Below are positions 22,329 to 33,519 of a DNA stretch of 64,000 nucleotides, piece after piece. The stretch's first letter is position 1. Each line of letters begins with the position of its first letter. The notes below the pieces were generated by a model. It was not told the DNA's origin. It saw nothing but the letters and a program-made list of their open reading frames with translations, and searched no databases. The translations under genes were made by a program, and so were the position numbers. The stretch is from the NCBI GenBank assembly GCA_021234155.1, contig JAJEKV010000031.1, positions 2,351,614 to 2,415,613 on the forward strand, in the 5' to 3' direction. Source of the DNA: Isoetes taiwanensis (taxonomy: Eukaryota; Streptophyta; Lycopodiopsida; Isoetales; Isoetaceae).

Positions 22329-25020
22329 AACAATGTCCATAATAACCGGTCTTCAGAGCAAAACACAAATTAAAACAAGGGTAAGAGCCTCATAAAAGAA
22401 AAAGAAATAGAAAAGAAAATATACCTTATATCCGTGGATTCATCAACCATAATTCCAAAAATGGGCTTTTCTAACCTTCAAGGATGCATTTATACACCGA
22501 CATAAGTATCTAAATGTTTATATAGATTTAATCAAATTCTATCTATTTCTAAAGTAATTCAAGATACTAACCTCATTAATCGGCGAGATAAAATGGCCAC
22601 AAGCTTTATCATCATTGTACAATCATGGGCAATGTAAGCCCATTAAGTTCTCGGCACTGACATTCGAAATTGTTCTAATGGAGCAAAAATATTTGGTAAT
22701 ATAATAAGTTGCTCGTGATAATGCAATCACACCTAAAGTGTGCATGATCATTAGGGACAACTATTACGAGAATAAGAAAAAAGATCAGATTGTTTAAAAA
22801 TTAAAATGGATTTGAATAATCATTAGAATAAGAATAATAAAACCATGCTTACCTTTAATTCAAATTTCTTGATGCTTTGTCGCAACCTCAAGAAGATTTT
22901 TGCTTTCCATTCCTAACTTCATCAAGGTAGAATGGTTTTGTGCTCCTCCGAAGATGCATGAGCATGAAAACTAGATGTTTTGAAATTCTTGAGCCAACGA
23001 AAGCAAATGCATTCCTTGCTCTTACGATTTGCTTACAAAGAGTACAAAAGATCACTTTCTTTCATCATGCTCCAACCAATTCCATGTAAGCTTCAATGTT
23101 CTTTTCCATTGGTCTCCCCTCGCTTTTAATAGTCCCATTGTTCAACCTGTATTCTTCATGATCCGGTCACAGGTTCTCCATGTCTCTTTCTTTATTAATT
23201 CCTCCAATTCAAGGTGGATTGTCTCTCAAAGATGAATTTTTTGTAATATGCAACGCTTTGCTACCGGAACCTTTGGCATATCATCGAAGCAACAAGAAAA
23301 GTTTATCCGGTATGTGTTAGTTAATTGGATAGTGTTCGTTCATGGGAAAATAATCACAAAGAATGCAAATTGACAAAAAACCAACTCTTTGATCTGGTAA
23401 AAGAATGAAATTGACAAAAACTAACCTTTGATATGTGAATGCCGAATCGCCATGATTCCATAAAACCGACTGAACAAAAGCGTAATCGCTAAGGACCGAT
23501 GAAACCTAATCAAACTTAAAGGCCATCGATCGGGCGTCGAAGAATCAAAAGGACTGAATCGAAAAGGCCATCTGCTCAATTCTTAAATAAATTTCTGGCT
23601 TGTTCAAGATCCGCATCCAATTTTGGTGGTCAATCCAGCTCTACAAATACGACAATGAATCGCCCTATGGTCCCCCAACGAATCTCGAGGGAGATGTTTG
23701 TTTTTTCTCTAAAAAATTGGCCTTTCCTTTTCGAGGTTTTCGTTCACCTTGATTAATAATTATTAGAGGTTTTAGGTAGCAATAATAATTATTAGAGGTA
23801 GGTTAGACATGTTAATTTACCATAAAGAAGGTGGTATAAGGTAATATAAGCCATAAGGAAATAATATACAAACTATCCTTTAAAAAAAATCCAATAACTT
23901 TTTTGAATCTAAAAATCCTACTACTATTAGTAACATGAATCTGATAACTTTATATCGCATTGCTTTTTTGATCTGCCGAGTATCTCATATTTTCAAATAA
24001 CCGTAGTAAACTATTTTTTAGACCGGAAATTCTGTGAAGCACCTAGGACTTTGCCACACGTAGCTCAATAGAGATCTTGCAAGAAGACAAAAATCTTGCA
24101 AGGAAAATTGTTCTCTGCTAGAAGACAAACTGAGTTTCAATTTAAGTTTGGAAGAGGGCTGAAATCTTTAAATCAAATCGGCTTGTGCCACGTAGGCTAA
24201 AACCGTAGAAAGAGGAAGTACGTTAATTTTTGTCCTTATTTGCCATGAAGCAGTAAAGAGGCCTATTTCAAATTTTAATGGGCATAACCCCAACACAGCT
24301 CTAACAGAAAGGATGAGGTTCACCTTAGTACCGACTGACGAAGCCGACCGCATTTTTTTAGTATGGATCGGTTTTATCGCTTTCTCGGATTTGAACTCAT
24401 GGCCCAAGACCGACTTCATGAATGCCTCGAATGTCTGGACAGTGTGCAGGGACTAATGAGATTTTAGGCTTCAATCTTCAAGTCTGATTTGTGCAGGGTA
24501 GCAGTTTTTATTTAATGTTTTTTTAGACAATATTTTTCCAACTCTTGCCCGCCCACTATTTACGACCAAATCCATTTGGTCTCCCATCGTAACCCTTATA
24601 AAATAACTCTTAGGCTATAAGTCTAATTCTTAGCACATTTCAACTTCCTCAAATTAGACAAAAAGCTCTGTTTGAATGCTCCATCAAGACCTAAGACCTC
24701 AGAAAAAAAATGTACGGAATTATTGGTGCTTACCTACCTTTTTGCTTTATCATGTTTGCTTGATAAGACCATTCAAGAAAACTTTAGATTTGTAATTCGC
24801 AAAGCCCAAACACATGTGGTCATAAAGACAATCGTTGTCTTAAAAAAAATGCTAGACAATGAAGAGAAGGCTAGCCTAAATTGACCTCCAAATATGGTCG
24901 TATATCAAAGCATGTATACCAAATTTCTAGAAAAATACCAAGTGGCACTTGCAATTTTTATTCTTGGAAAAAAGAGACATGAAAATTAACTTTGAAGAAA
25001 GACACTGAATGATTATGAAA
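22329..25020. other. No gene seen
   Basis: AT-rich intergenic DNA. Frames at 23029-23235 (+), 24168-24419 (-) and 24672-24884 (+) show no domain and no splice context. The somewhat GC-richer piece at 23420-23700 (CCATCGATCGGGCGTCG near 23523) has no readable frame. Confidence 0.35.
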
Positions 25021-25125
25021 GGGAATGGATGAGGGGAAGGAGGAAAGATGGAGGAATGGAATGGAGGAATGAAGGAAATGGAATGGGGGATGGAATGGAA
25101 GAATGGAATGGAATGGAATGGATCT
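25021..25125. repeat. GGAAT-rich microsatellite
   Basis: Purine-rich run of GGAATGG, GAGGAATG and GGAATGGAATGG units on the plus strand, ending in three perfect GGAAT repeats at about 25105-25122. Two apparent minus-strand frames here encode only Ser/Pro/Phe/His low-complexity peptides and are artefacts. Confidence 0.8.
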
Positions 25126-25489
25126 TTAGCACTAAACCAACCCCCTGCACCAAGCAGTAAGGGCAAAGTATTTGAAATGAATAAAATTTTTCCTTTCTAG
25201 CTTTAGGATGAAAAGGCATCTCCAGATTTGAATGGGACTCTATCCTACTAATGAATTTTGGTTCGAAAAATTTCTTCGGGATTCATAAACAAAAGGACCT
25301 CAAAACAAATTTGTAGCCTAAGGAAGAAAGCACAATTATAGTATTAAATTCTAGTAAAATAACATAAACATGTCGTGTTCCTAGAAAATGCTACTACCAC
25401 GAGTAATATTTCACAATGAGAAGCCATCGCATCAAAGTTAAAAGTCTTCCATATTTAGCTCCCGCTAATGAGATGAAGGTATGATGGAA

Positions 25490-26404
25490 CTTTGTTTCTT
25501 GGTTCCTCAACTTATTCTTTACTAACTAACCATATTAAAACTCCTATAACTTATTTTGTACTAAGAAAAAAATCCTACCTATAGAAAATCAATCTAAAAA
25601 AAAATCCATATACGCTTCTTTTGGATCGTCAGATAGTCCTACTATATTTTCAAGTGAATCTGGAAACCATTTTTGAACCGGAATTTGTGAGGTTTAGGAC
25701 CCCTCAAGCACACATAGTTCAAGACAAAGCCGCTTCAAGCAAGTTTATAAATAGCCTTAATATCCAACAGACATTTTCATAAGCATGGGAGTATCTTTAA
25801 AAAACTGCATCAAATATATACCTTGAGAGTTTGAAGTGGTAAAAAGCTAATAAGATAGAGAGCAAGCATCGCAGGTTACAGAATCCTGTCTCAAATAATG
25901 GCAACAAAAACTATCCCAGAAGTACCAAATATATCCTTAATGACCAAAACACTGAGCATTAAGCAACCAAAATTACTGGTGTACCTTACCTATAGGTTTG
26001 GTATACCTTACCTACAGGTTTTGTTCTGCACTCGAATAGATTGGTTATCATGATGAAAGCTCAAGCCTGCTACAAATCCAACTTTTGTCCTCGCTTCGAT
26101 AATTGCTCATACTCTAGATAATGATCCAAAATGCGCCTCAAATTGCAAAAGTTATTGCTCATGTTCAATTCGCATGGCACCTATTCAGAGAAATTAAAAA
26201 AATTCAAAAACGATGCCCTGGATATTAATTGTAAACAAGACAAGCAATCTTACACCAGTTTACACAATCCTTAATTGCCGACATATCTTTTGAAGGGCTC
26301 TCACCAACAACATTATAGAGCATGCAGGAATGGGGTACATCATCCTGCCAATGCCGAAGTTCTGATTGTCCAAAATTTAGTTTCTCAAATGGCCCTTTTC
26401 CTTT
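25490..26404. other. No gene seen
   Basis: AT-rich intergenic DNA. A 20-bp unit TACCTTACCTAYAGGTTTKG is duplicated at about 25983-26020. Confidence 0.35.
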
Positions 26405-26575
26405 TTCTCCTCCCTGTGGTTTGGTGGCTAGTCTTTTGGTTTAGCAATTAATAGGCTTGTGTTCAAATCTCTCTTGGGATATTTAGGAGTCTGTCATATG
26501 TCCTTATGGATTGTTGTCACATGGTATAACGTAAAAAGTACTATCTATCTCTCCTACTTAAATTTTCTGCCAAGT
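26405..26575 (+). mobile_element. tRNA-derived SINE, plus-strand copy
   Basis: GGTTTGGTGGCTAGTCTTTT, GGTTTAGCAATTAATAGG and GTGTTCAAATCTCTC give A- and B-box-like pol III promoter elements at tRNA spacing. They are followed by GTCTGTCATATGTCC and CGTAAAAAGTACTATC, collinear with the minus-strand copy at 10735-10910. The tail passes into CTATCTATCTCTCC. Confidence 0.6.
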
Positions 26576-26808
26576 AAGAGGTACCCTACCCACAATTATG
26601 ACCATATCTTAAATGATTTAGAAGAATGATATGCAATAAATGTGAACTAAATATAAACAGATAAATTAGCATGCCTGCCAAGTAAGAGGCACCCTACTTA
26701 CAATTATCACTACCCTACTTACAATTATCACTATATCTTAAACCATTCAGAAGAATGATATGAAATAAATATGAACTAAGCATAAACAGATAAATTAGCA
26801 TGCCCAGT
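26567..26808 (+). repeat. Tandem duplication, ~110-130-bp unit
   Basis: TGCCAAGTAAGAGGYACCCT opens two adjacent units that share AGAAGAATGATATG, AATAAATRTGAACTAA and CAGATAAATTAGCATGCC. The second unit has an extra internal 22-bp duplication (CCCTACTTACAATTATCACT). A further ~35-bp direct repeat, GAACATCTACAAGATCAC, follows at 26827 and 26862. Confidence 0.75.
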
Positions 26809-26889
26809 AAAAAAAATTAGTACAGTCGAACATCTACAAGATCACCATAACTGGAAGTTTGAACATCTACAAGATCACTGTAATGAGAA

Positions 26890-27255
26890 GAACATAACCA
26901 CAACATTTAAGTTCTGACATTGGTAAAACAATTTATTGAAGCTACATTACAAATGCAACTATACCGCATAGCTAACACAAGTAAAGCTTGGCAATCTACA
27001 TACCAACCCCCAATATAAAAACATGTTGGCAACATCTAATCGTTACTAGTTACTACTAGTTACTAGTTAGCATATATGATTTGTTCCTCAAGTGCTATTT
27101 AGGTTATAAAAGAATAGGGGTCCGCAACAACTAACCTACCTACCATATCCCTAAGTTAAGACAGCAACACAATTTTCTTGAAAAAAGTCAATGCATTGTC
27201 TATCCAATTTCAACCACCTATAAAAATGTAATGCAAATTTAGGGGTACTCTGTGA
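26890..27255. other. No gene seen; left flank of the composite element
   Basis: AT-rich DNA with a short ACTAGTTACT repeat near 27046. The flank ends in GTATGCC (27256-27262), which is repeated exactly at the far side of the composite element. Confidence 0.4.
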
Positions 27256-27262
27256 GTATGCC

Positions 27263-27765
27263 CCATACCTTAACAACCTCCCTCGAAATTCTGCTATCGA
27301 GACTGTATCTCAACATTAAAGGTAAAGATATACCCACTAGTAACACACATTAAAAAGTGCACACACACCTAGTTTGTTATGCCAAATGGTTATAAACACC
27401 GGGTTTGTTATGAAAAATCACCACAAACCACTATAAACTCGAGCCCAGTTGTTGGCACTTTATAACACTCTAGAACTGCAGTATATGCCCTAATTATAAC
27501 AAACTCGCCTCCACCCTCATTTATTATACCAGGCATCCATGGTGTTGTCTCTATATTATATAAAGTCGCTGGGGGTCCTCAAAGACGCCCCCCTATACTT
27601 GAGTAAAGTTCATAGGGATTTTTATAAAACATAAAATCCCAGCAAAGTGGTATTATTTCTCACATACATAAAAAGTGTAATTTTATCAAAGATATAAAGT
27701 ATAATTTCGTAATAAAATCCAACCATCTTGATTCTCACCGAGAGGCTTCTAACATATGAATATTG
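27263..27765 (+). repeat. Left terminal direct repeat of the composite element
   Basis: Pairs with 38430-38949. Shared landmarks in order: CCCACTAGTAACACA, AAAAAGTGCACACACACC, TAGTTTGTTATGCCAAATGG, TAACACTCTAGAACT, CATCCATGGTGTT, TATTATATAAA, TTTTTATAAAACATAAAATC, and AATAAAATCCAACCATCTTG. The copies differ mainly by small indels. Confidence 0.8.
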
Positions 27766-27834
27766 GAAGGCTCGTGGATACTTTTACTCCTTGATCTTAG
27801 TGATCCCGAGATGCAATTTAACGGCCCTCGATCC

Positions 27835-28865
27835 CTGTCTCCTCGACGGGTCCGCTCGAGCATCTCGCTTCAGGGTACCGCAGACGCCACGCTGCCTGCA
27901 TCTCATCTCGGGCCAGCTCCAAAACCCCTCGTGCGGTATCAGCGGCTGGCTCAAGGCCAGGATCCTCGGCCTCGATCATCCACGCTGATCCTCCTCCCGG
28001 ATCCTCTACTCTGGCCGATGGTTGCGCATCCATGGACGATCCCACAGGTGATCCCTCCTCCGATCTCGCACTCCCTGACGCGATCCTCCCTCCCCGGATC
28101 ACCTCTATTGGCCGAGTAATCTATGGACGCTATCACGAGGTGATCCCTCTCCCGTGATCTCGGGCACTCTCTTGGGATGATCCTCTCCTCCGGATCACCT
28201 CATTGGCTGATAATTCATGGACACGCTTATCCGGCCGAGGTGATCCTCTCGATCTCCTGCACTTCGACGCGATCCCTCTCCGGGATCACCCTACTGCGGC
28301 CATTGACCCATGATCTCTATCACCAGTCACCCTACGTTTAACGGCGACCTTATCCACGGGTGATCCTCCTTCCGGATCTCGCACTCCCCTTTGACGCCGG
28401 ATCCTCCTCCGGATCACTCCCTACTGGCCGACATCCATGACTTATCCCGCCGAGGTGATCCCTCCTCCGATCTCTCGGGCACTCCTGGACGCCGATCCCT
28501 CCTCCCGGGATCATCCCGGCCAGAGCCGGATAGCTGGCGACTCGCATCCGGCCAGCCACCCGGGCTCAGGGAGCCAGACCCATGGCCTTATTCACAGGAT
28601 TTTCTCCGGGATCCCCGAAAGCAGTTCCCCTCGACGCGATCTCCTCCGGGATCACCTCTACTGGCCGAGACCCATGACGCGAGTCCGGCCAGGTGATCCT
28701 CTTCCGGATTCGCACTCCTGACGTAGCGGATCTCGGCCCGGATCACCCGGCCAGGCCGAGTACCCATGACGCTTATCTCGCTGATCCCTTCCTTCCGGAT
28801 CTCCTGGGTCGATAACGGCGACGCCATCTCACGGTGATCCCTCCCGATCCCCATTGTCATTTGCC
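27835..28865 (+). repeat. GC-rich tandem array with GTGATCC...GGATCAC cores
   Basis: A roughly 90-100-bp degenerate unit repeats about ten times: GGTGATCCCTCCTCC, ATCTCGCACTCC, TGACGCGATCC, TCCGGATCACC, TGGCCGA, CATGACGC. The start (GGTGATCC) and middle (GGATCACC) of each unit are inverted complements, so each unit contains an imperfect palindrome. Apparent frames on both strands (for example 27763-28119 and 28391-28696) are Arg/Ser/Pro-rich by-products of the repeat. Confidence 0.75.
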
Positions 28866-28899
28866 CTCGCGGGATTCCGGAGGCCGCATGAGAATGTTT

Positions 28900-30190
28900 G
28901 ACTAGAGATAGCGCGTGGACTAATCAGTGTTCGTTTGAATTCCGCCACCATGCACTCCACAAACCAATACAATGAGAACACGCGGATCGTTTCGGCGACC
29001 ATCTCCCGATCACCATCCGAGTGTGGTTCGGCCCCGCTATGTGGTCATGTCCAAGCAGCGAGGCATGGAGGAGGAGCCACGCGGTCAAGTACGCGGCGGC
29101 AGCTATGGACGAAGTTAGAGCTAAGAGAGAAGAGGTAAGTCAAGGGCTTTAAAGAAGCGTGTCTGGATTGTGTTTAATGTTTTTATTTCAAATAGGGTCG
29201 AGATATCACCAAAACAAGCGCTATTATTTTCTCGCTTGTTCTCATTTCAAACCTTTTAGAATGGTGATACAACCCTAAACACCTCCAAATGGCTCGCTTT
29301 GATCATGGCACCCTCATACGTTGGTATCCTCAATATATTTTGTACCGATATTCAAGGGGTGGCCAGATGTTTGCTTTTTGGACTTGCTACATCCATAGCT
29401 GACCGTCCAAGATTTCGCTTCTGGGGGACAGAGGGAATTCAGAAGCACCGGCCAATTTATCTAAGAAGTTCAAGTTCGGAGAGAGTGTTAAAAGATTCCC
29501 ATGATTCATATATGTGACGCTGAAGAGGTACAAATTCTATTTTACATGTTTTTGTTTTGAATCATGAGTCCAAGATGTGTGTTTGCTCGCTATGTGTTTG
29601 ATTATAAAATCTTGCTTTTTTTAAGTCATTTGAGGTGCTTGTTAAGATTACACCTAGTAGATTAATACTAACTTGTAATGCACAAGTTTATATTGGTGTT
29701 CATATGGACCTCAGACAAGACAAAGAAACACTCATGTGGTTTGAAGAGGTTCTTGCTGGACATTTGCAACTCGAAGATCATTCTGCGGGAGTGTTATGTA
29801 TGCAATTTTTACTTACTTCGTGATGTTTCATTCTAAACTTCGGCGCTATGTGTCATTGACACATCCAAATGGTTTGGGCGAGGGAAATCGCATTACGACA
29901 AGGTCGACATTTTTTGCCGCCAGCGCCGCTGTATATTTCAATTCGGCCCAAAGAAAGGAAAAGCACATTTCATCTACCCTGTGGGAGATTGGACCAGGAG
30001 GGTGGCTTGGTTATCCGTCTCTGAGGAAAATGGCCCATGATTTCAACCTTGCTATTGTACAGAACGAAAAATTCTAGAAGCTTTGTATGGTAATTCCCAC
30101 ACCACCGATATGATCCGATGAAGTTTTTTTAAATCTGAATTCGAAAGATTTTGAGCGAACTTTTGAATTTGAATTTGAGCTGCATGCCTC
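28900..30190 (+). other. Possible coding remnant inside the composite element
   Basis: Between two arrays the composition becomes gene-like. A frame from about 28935 runs 66 codons to a strong donor (AGAGGTAAGTC at 29129). A separate frame at 29635-29823 reads VLVKITPSRLILTCNAQVYI and WFEEVLAGHLQLEDH. I recognise no family and cannot link the pieces by splicing with confidence. They could be captured host exons or a decayed element protein. Confidence 0.2.
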
Positions 30191-30194
30191 ATTC

Positions 30195-30485
30195 CTATGC
30201 GAATCACAATCACGCGATTCCAAACCGTGGAATCACCCCATGGTGCGCCCACTCAGAATCACACCGCCGTGATTCAATTCCGCGGAATCACTGTATGTTA
30301 TTCCATACCGTGGAATCACATTTAGGGCTATTCTTTCCCCGTGGAATCACAAGGTTGTGGTTCCATGGTAGCCCATTCCGTAGAATACACCGCCGTGATT
30401 CAACCTCGCGGGAATCACTGGCGTTATTCCATACCGTGGAATCACATGTAGGCTATTCTTTCCCCGAAAATCACAAGGTCAGGCC
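30195..30485. repeat. GTGATTCC/GGAATCAC palindrome array, block 1
   Basis: The palindrome halves GTGATTC and GGAATCAC recur around a CCGTGG or CCGCGG centre (for example GATTCCAAACCGTGGAATCA, GTGATTCAATTCCGCGGAAT). Starts of GGAATCAC at 30229, 30284, 30312 and 30343 show spacing near 28-31 bp. The long frame 30151-30849 runs through the array and is not treated as a gene. Confidence 0.75.
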
Positions 30486-30489
30486 GCCA

Positions 30490-31845
30490 CGAATCATCAT
30501 TGCCCGAAGTCGCAGGACGTGGAGCGACGTGACGTATTACCGCCAAGCCGCCATCTATTGCTTCCCCACTACTTGTGGGATTGTGCCGACCGGAGCCGAC
30601 GCTGACGCTCATTTTAATGCCGGTGCCATCGCTATTCCTAAGAATCGGCTGGGCCAATTTAGTACTTCACCGCATGGACTGGTGGTCAAACTGGTGACGA
30701 CGCCGACGCACGTTCGGGTGCCACGCTGGCCCCCAGACTCCATTAACGAATTTCAGCCTACCGTGATTCTCCGCTGGGAATTCTCGCAGCCCCGACGGAC
30801 AAGCTTCCGGGCGCCTTTAACAATCATATGTTTTAGTTTTGGTGCTTAGCTCCACCTCCGCCGATCCGATTGTTTTCTAGCACCTCGCTGGTAGCCCCGT
30901 GGTTTCGCTGTTCTGGTGAAGGAAGTTCTCCTTCTTTCCGTGGTTCGGGTAAGGAATTTCTTTTGTTCCGCTTCTTCGCCGCTTCTGCAACATCGCTTGC
31001 TCTACGCTTGTGGTGGTATCGGCTGACCGCCCGCCCCAATTGTTATAGAGGACTCCAAGTTTCTCAAGATTGATCTCGCTACTTCTGGATACTTACGTAC
31101 CGCAGCTCTAGAGCCCCGCAGATCGCCTTCAAGTCGGTCGCCAGAGGTCCTCACCGGCTCACGCTTACATCCAGTAAGAGGGTCGCGATCATGCGGGAGG
31201 GTGCCTTTTGAGGAAATCCAAATGGCTCAAAATTCGAAGCAAGTTTCTAGGGGTTCCAGAATTCCCGGGTCACGGTAAGAATGTGACTTGATTGGGCCAA
31301 GAATTTGTTTGCATCTCTTCATTCAACAGTAAGCGCACGCATGCTGATGTTCCGTTGACGCTTGAGTTCGGCGAACCGTATGATGACGACTTCGGTTCCC
31401 CGTTGCTCTGCTGCAAAGACCCTTCCAACGGGCCAATCCAACTGACCACAAGCGCCTATATCTCAAATTTTGCTTCAATGCATTTTTCTTTTACCGGATG
31501 TAACTAATTGCATGTTTGATGCGCAGGAAGCGCTCCCACACCCAATCGGGTTAGTCAGCTGTAATCTAATTTAGAAGCTGCATAACGCCTTCCTTTGGCA
31601 GCTTTCCCTTTGAGCATCTATATTACGTCCGAGACATCACCGCTAAAACCCCTCGTGTTTCTTTTTGGTTGAACCCTCGTCATAAACCTCGTCCAAGTAA
31701 AATCGCCACAAGTTAAGCGACGCTTCCTATTAAGTACTTCTTCTTGGTGATTCCATAATGCCAGATTAATCGATTCCATAGGCAGATAAAAGGATATACA
31801 TGGGAGTATTTATACTTCCGCACAGCCGCAGAGCTTCGAAAGTAC
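30490..31845. other. No gene seen (interior of composite element)
   Basis: Higher GC than the flanks, with many short frames on both strands and no recognisable domain. A lone palindrome half, CCGTGATTCTCCGCTGGGAA, at about 30761 shows that the array motif extends beyond the main block. Confidence 0.4.
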
Positions 31846-32450
31846 TTCAAGACGTAGTATTAATATATTAAAGTTTTTATAAAATGTGGTATTTATACTT
31901 GTGGTATTTTAAGGCCTCATGGTATATTTATACGCTAGTATTTTTATATAGATAGTATTCAAATGTATACTCCTTTGCGTGATTTATACTACTGCATCAT
32001 TTCCTTACACATGGTATTTATACGCTGTATTTATACTTTCACGTATTTTATACACATGTTATTTATACACAGAGTAATTTATACTCAATGCATTTTCTAC
32101 ACATGGTATTTAGTACGCTTTAGTATTTTATACGTATAGTGACTGCTCATAGTAATTCTGCGCATTTATACACCGCCATAAAGAGTATTTGCCACATGGT
32201 ATTTGTACATGTAGCATTTATGCTTACGATTTTCACACATGGTATTTATACACAAAGATTTATACATACTGCATTTCTACAAATGGTATTTATACTTTTA
32301 TGGTTTTATACGCATAGTATTCAAACCTATAGTGATTTCCGTTGCAGGTGATTGTGTGTGTTTGTACTAATAGTATGTATACGCATAGTATTTTGCGTAG
32401 TATTTATAATACGAAAGTATTCATCTTCACCCAGATTCTCAGACATTGAG
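31846..32450. repeat. AT-rich minisatellite, GTATTTATAC motif, block 1
   Basis: GTATTTATAC or close variants (GTATTTATACT, GTATTTATACAC, GTATTTATACGC) recur every 20-40 bases, with CACATGGTATTTATAC most common. The motif is close to the perfect 10-bp palindrome GTATTAATAC that dominates block 2 (33520-34680). Unit boundaries are degenerate. Confidence 0.75.
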
Positions 32451-33290
32451 TATCTATAAAACATATCATATGAACTCATATTGTGCAAAACTCATCAAAA
32501 ATTACGACATATGTACATTCACAATATGTATAGTATTTGAAGCTAATCAAGAGATTGTACAACAATTAACTTAAATCAGATAAGAAGGCGTAGCAAGGTA
32601 GCTACCGTGAAATCAAAATCATCAGAATCGGGTTCTAACAGAACTGTGTGGACGGTCCTCCATCATTGATACGCGAAGCTATGCACTATAATCATGGCTC
32701 TTCATAAGGTGGTTCCGTTGGGCCAAAGAACATTAGTTGCGTACCGGCTAAATACGTAACATCAAATGAACAAAGAAGCAGGCGAACTCTTCACACCTTG
32801 TTGGTAGACCACCAACCCTCCCAAAAACTTGCCCCCTGCGTTAGGAACCGGAAAGCAAACTCACCGGCCATCCGCTCATCCTTGCACTCCACCTTCACCG
32901 CTTTGAACCAGCGCATTCTTCCTCTTCCGGCGATTCCGCAGAACGTAGGCAAACGTGATTCTTTGCCCACTTCTTCATTAAGCGCCTCGCGCTCCGTGGA
33001 TGTGTGAAACGTTGGAAACCTTCACAGAATCCCGATGCATTCACAACCCTCGCCCCGGCGTATGGCGAGCAGAAACGCGGACGCCTACCAATGCTCGACC
33101 GAGGCGCCCCGCATTCTCCTCGAAAGCCCGCACCTTGAGGGCCTCCCGTAAAACCGAGGTCCACCACTAGACCCCGCCGGTATGGCTATCAAAGGCCGGC
33201 CAACCGAGCGACGTAAGATCGGGCCGCCACCGGAAGCCGCCTTCCGTGAATTATGAGGAATACTAAGAGGACGGGCCGTCCGATGCCCAA
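32451..33290. other. No gene seen (interior of composite element)
   Basis: Spacer between arrays, switching from AT-rich to GC-rich near 32800. Overlapping frames on both strands at 32798-33309 have no recognisable domain. Confidence 0.4.
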
Positions 33291-33294
33291 GGCT

Positions 33295-33480
33295 GGGGTG
33301 AATCACCACCGTGATTCGTCGCTGGAATCACCACACACGCGACGCCGCCAGCCGCCCCGCATAATGGCGGCCAACCCGACTTCGACATCCGGGATTCTGA
33401 AGTAGCACTGGGCCGCTCGCGGCATGCAATGATGGCGAGGCGTTTCCATCCCAAGTGGAATCACGCATTGGTGATTCCAA
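33295..33480. repeat. GTGATTCC/GGAATCAC palindrome array, block 2
   Basis: CACCACCGTGATTCGTCGCT, GGAATCACCACACACG, then GTGGAATCACGCATTGGTGA and TTCC. At 33456-33478 the two palindrome halves face outward (GGAATCAC...GTGATTCC), the opposite phase to the other blocks. Confidence 0.6.
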
Positions 33481-33519
33481 TCTTACGCTTGACCCACTTT
33501 CTAGATTTATTTCACCAAG

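Noticed and set aside
27763-28860. Overlapping 60-118-codon frames on both strands
   Set aside because: They are by-products of the GC-rich tandem array; both strands are open for the same reason.
30151-30849. 232-codon plus-strand frame
   Set aside because: The first half is translation of the GTGATTCC palindrome array, rich in repeated His-Arg-Asp-Ser. Length alone comes from the absence of stop triplets in the repeat.
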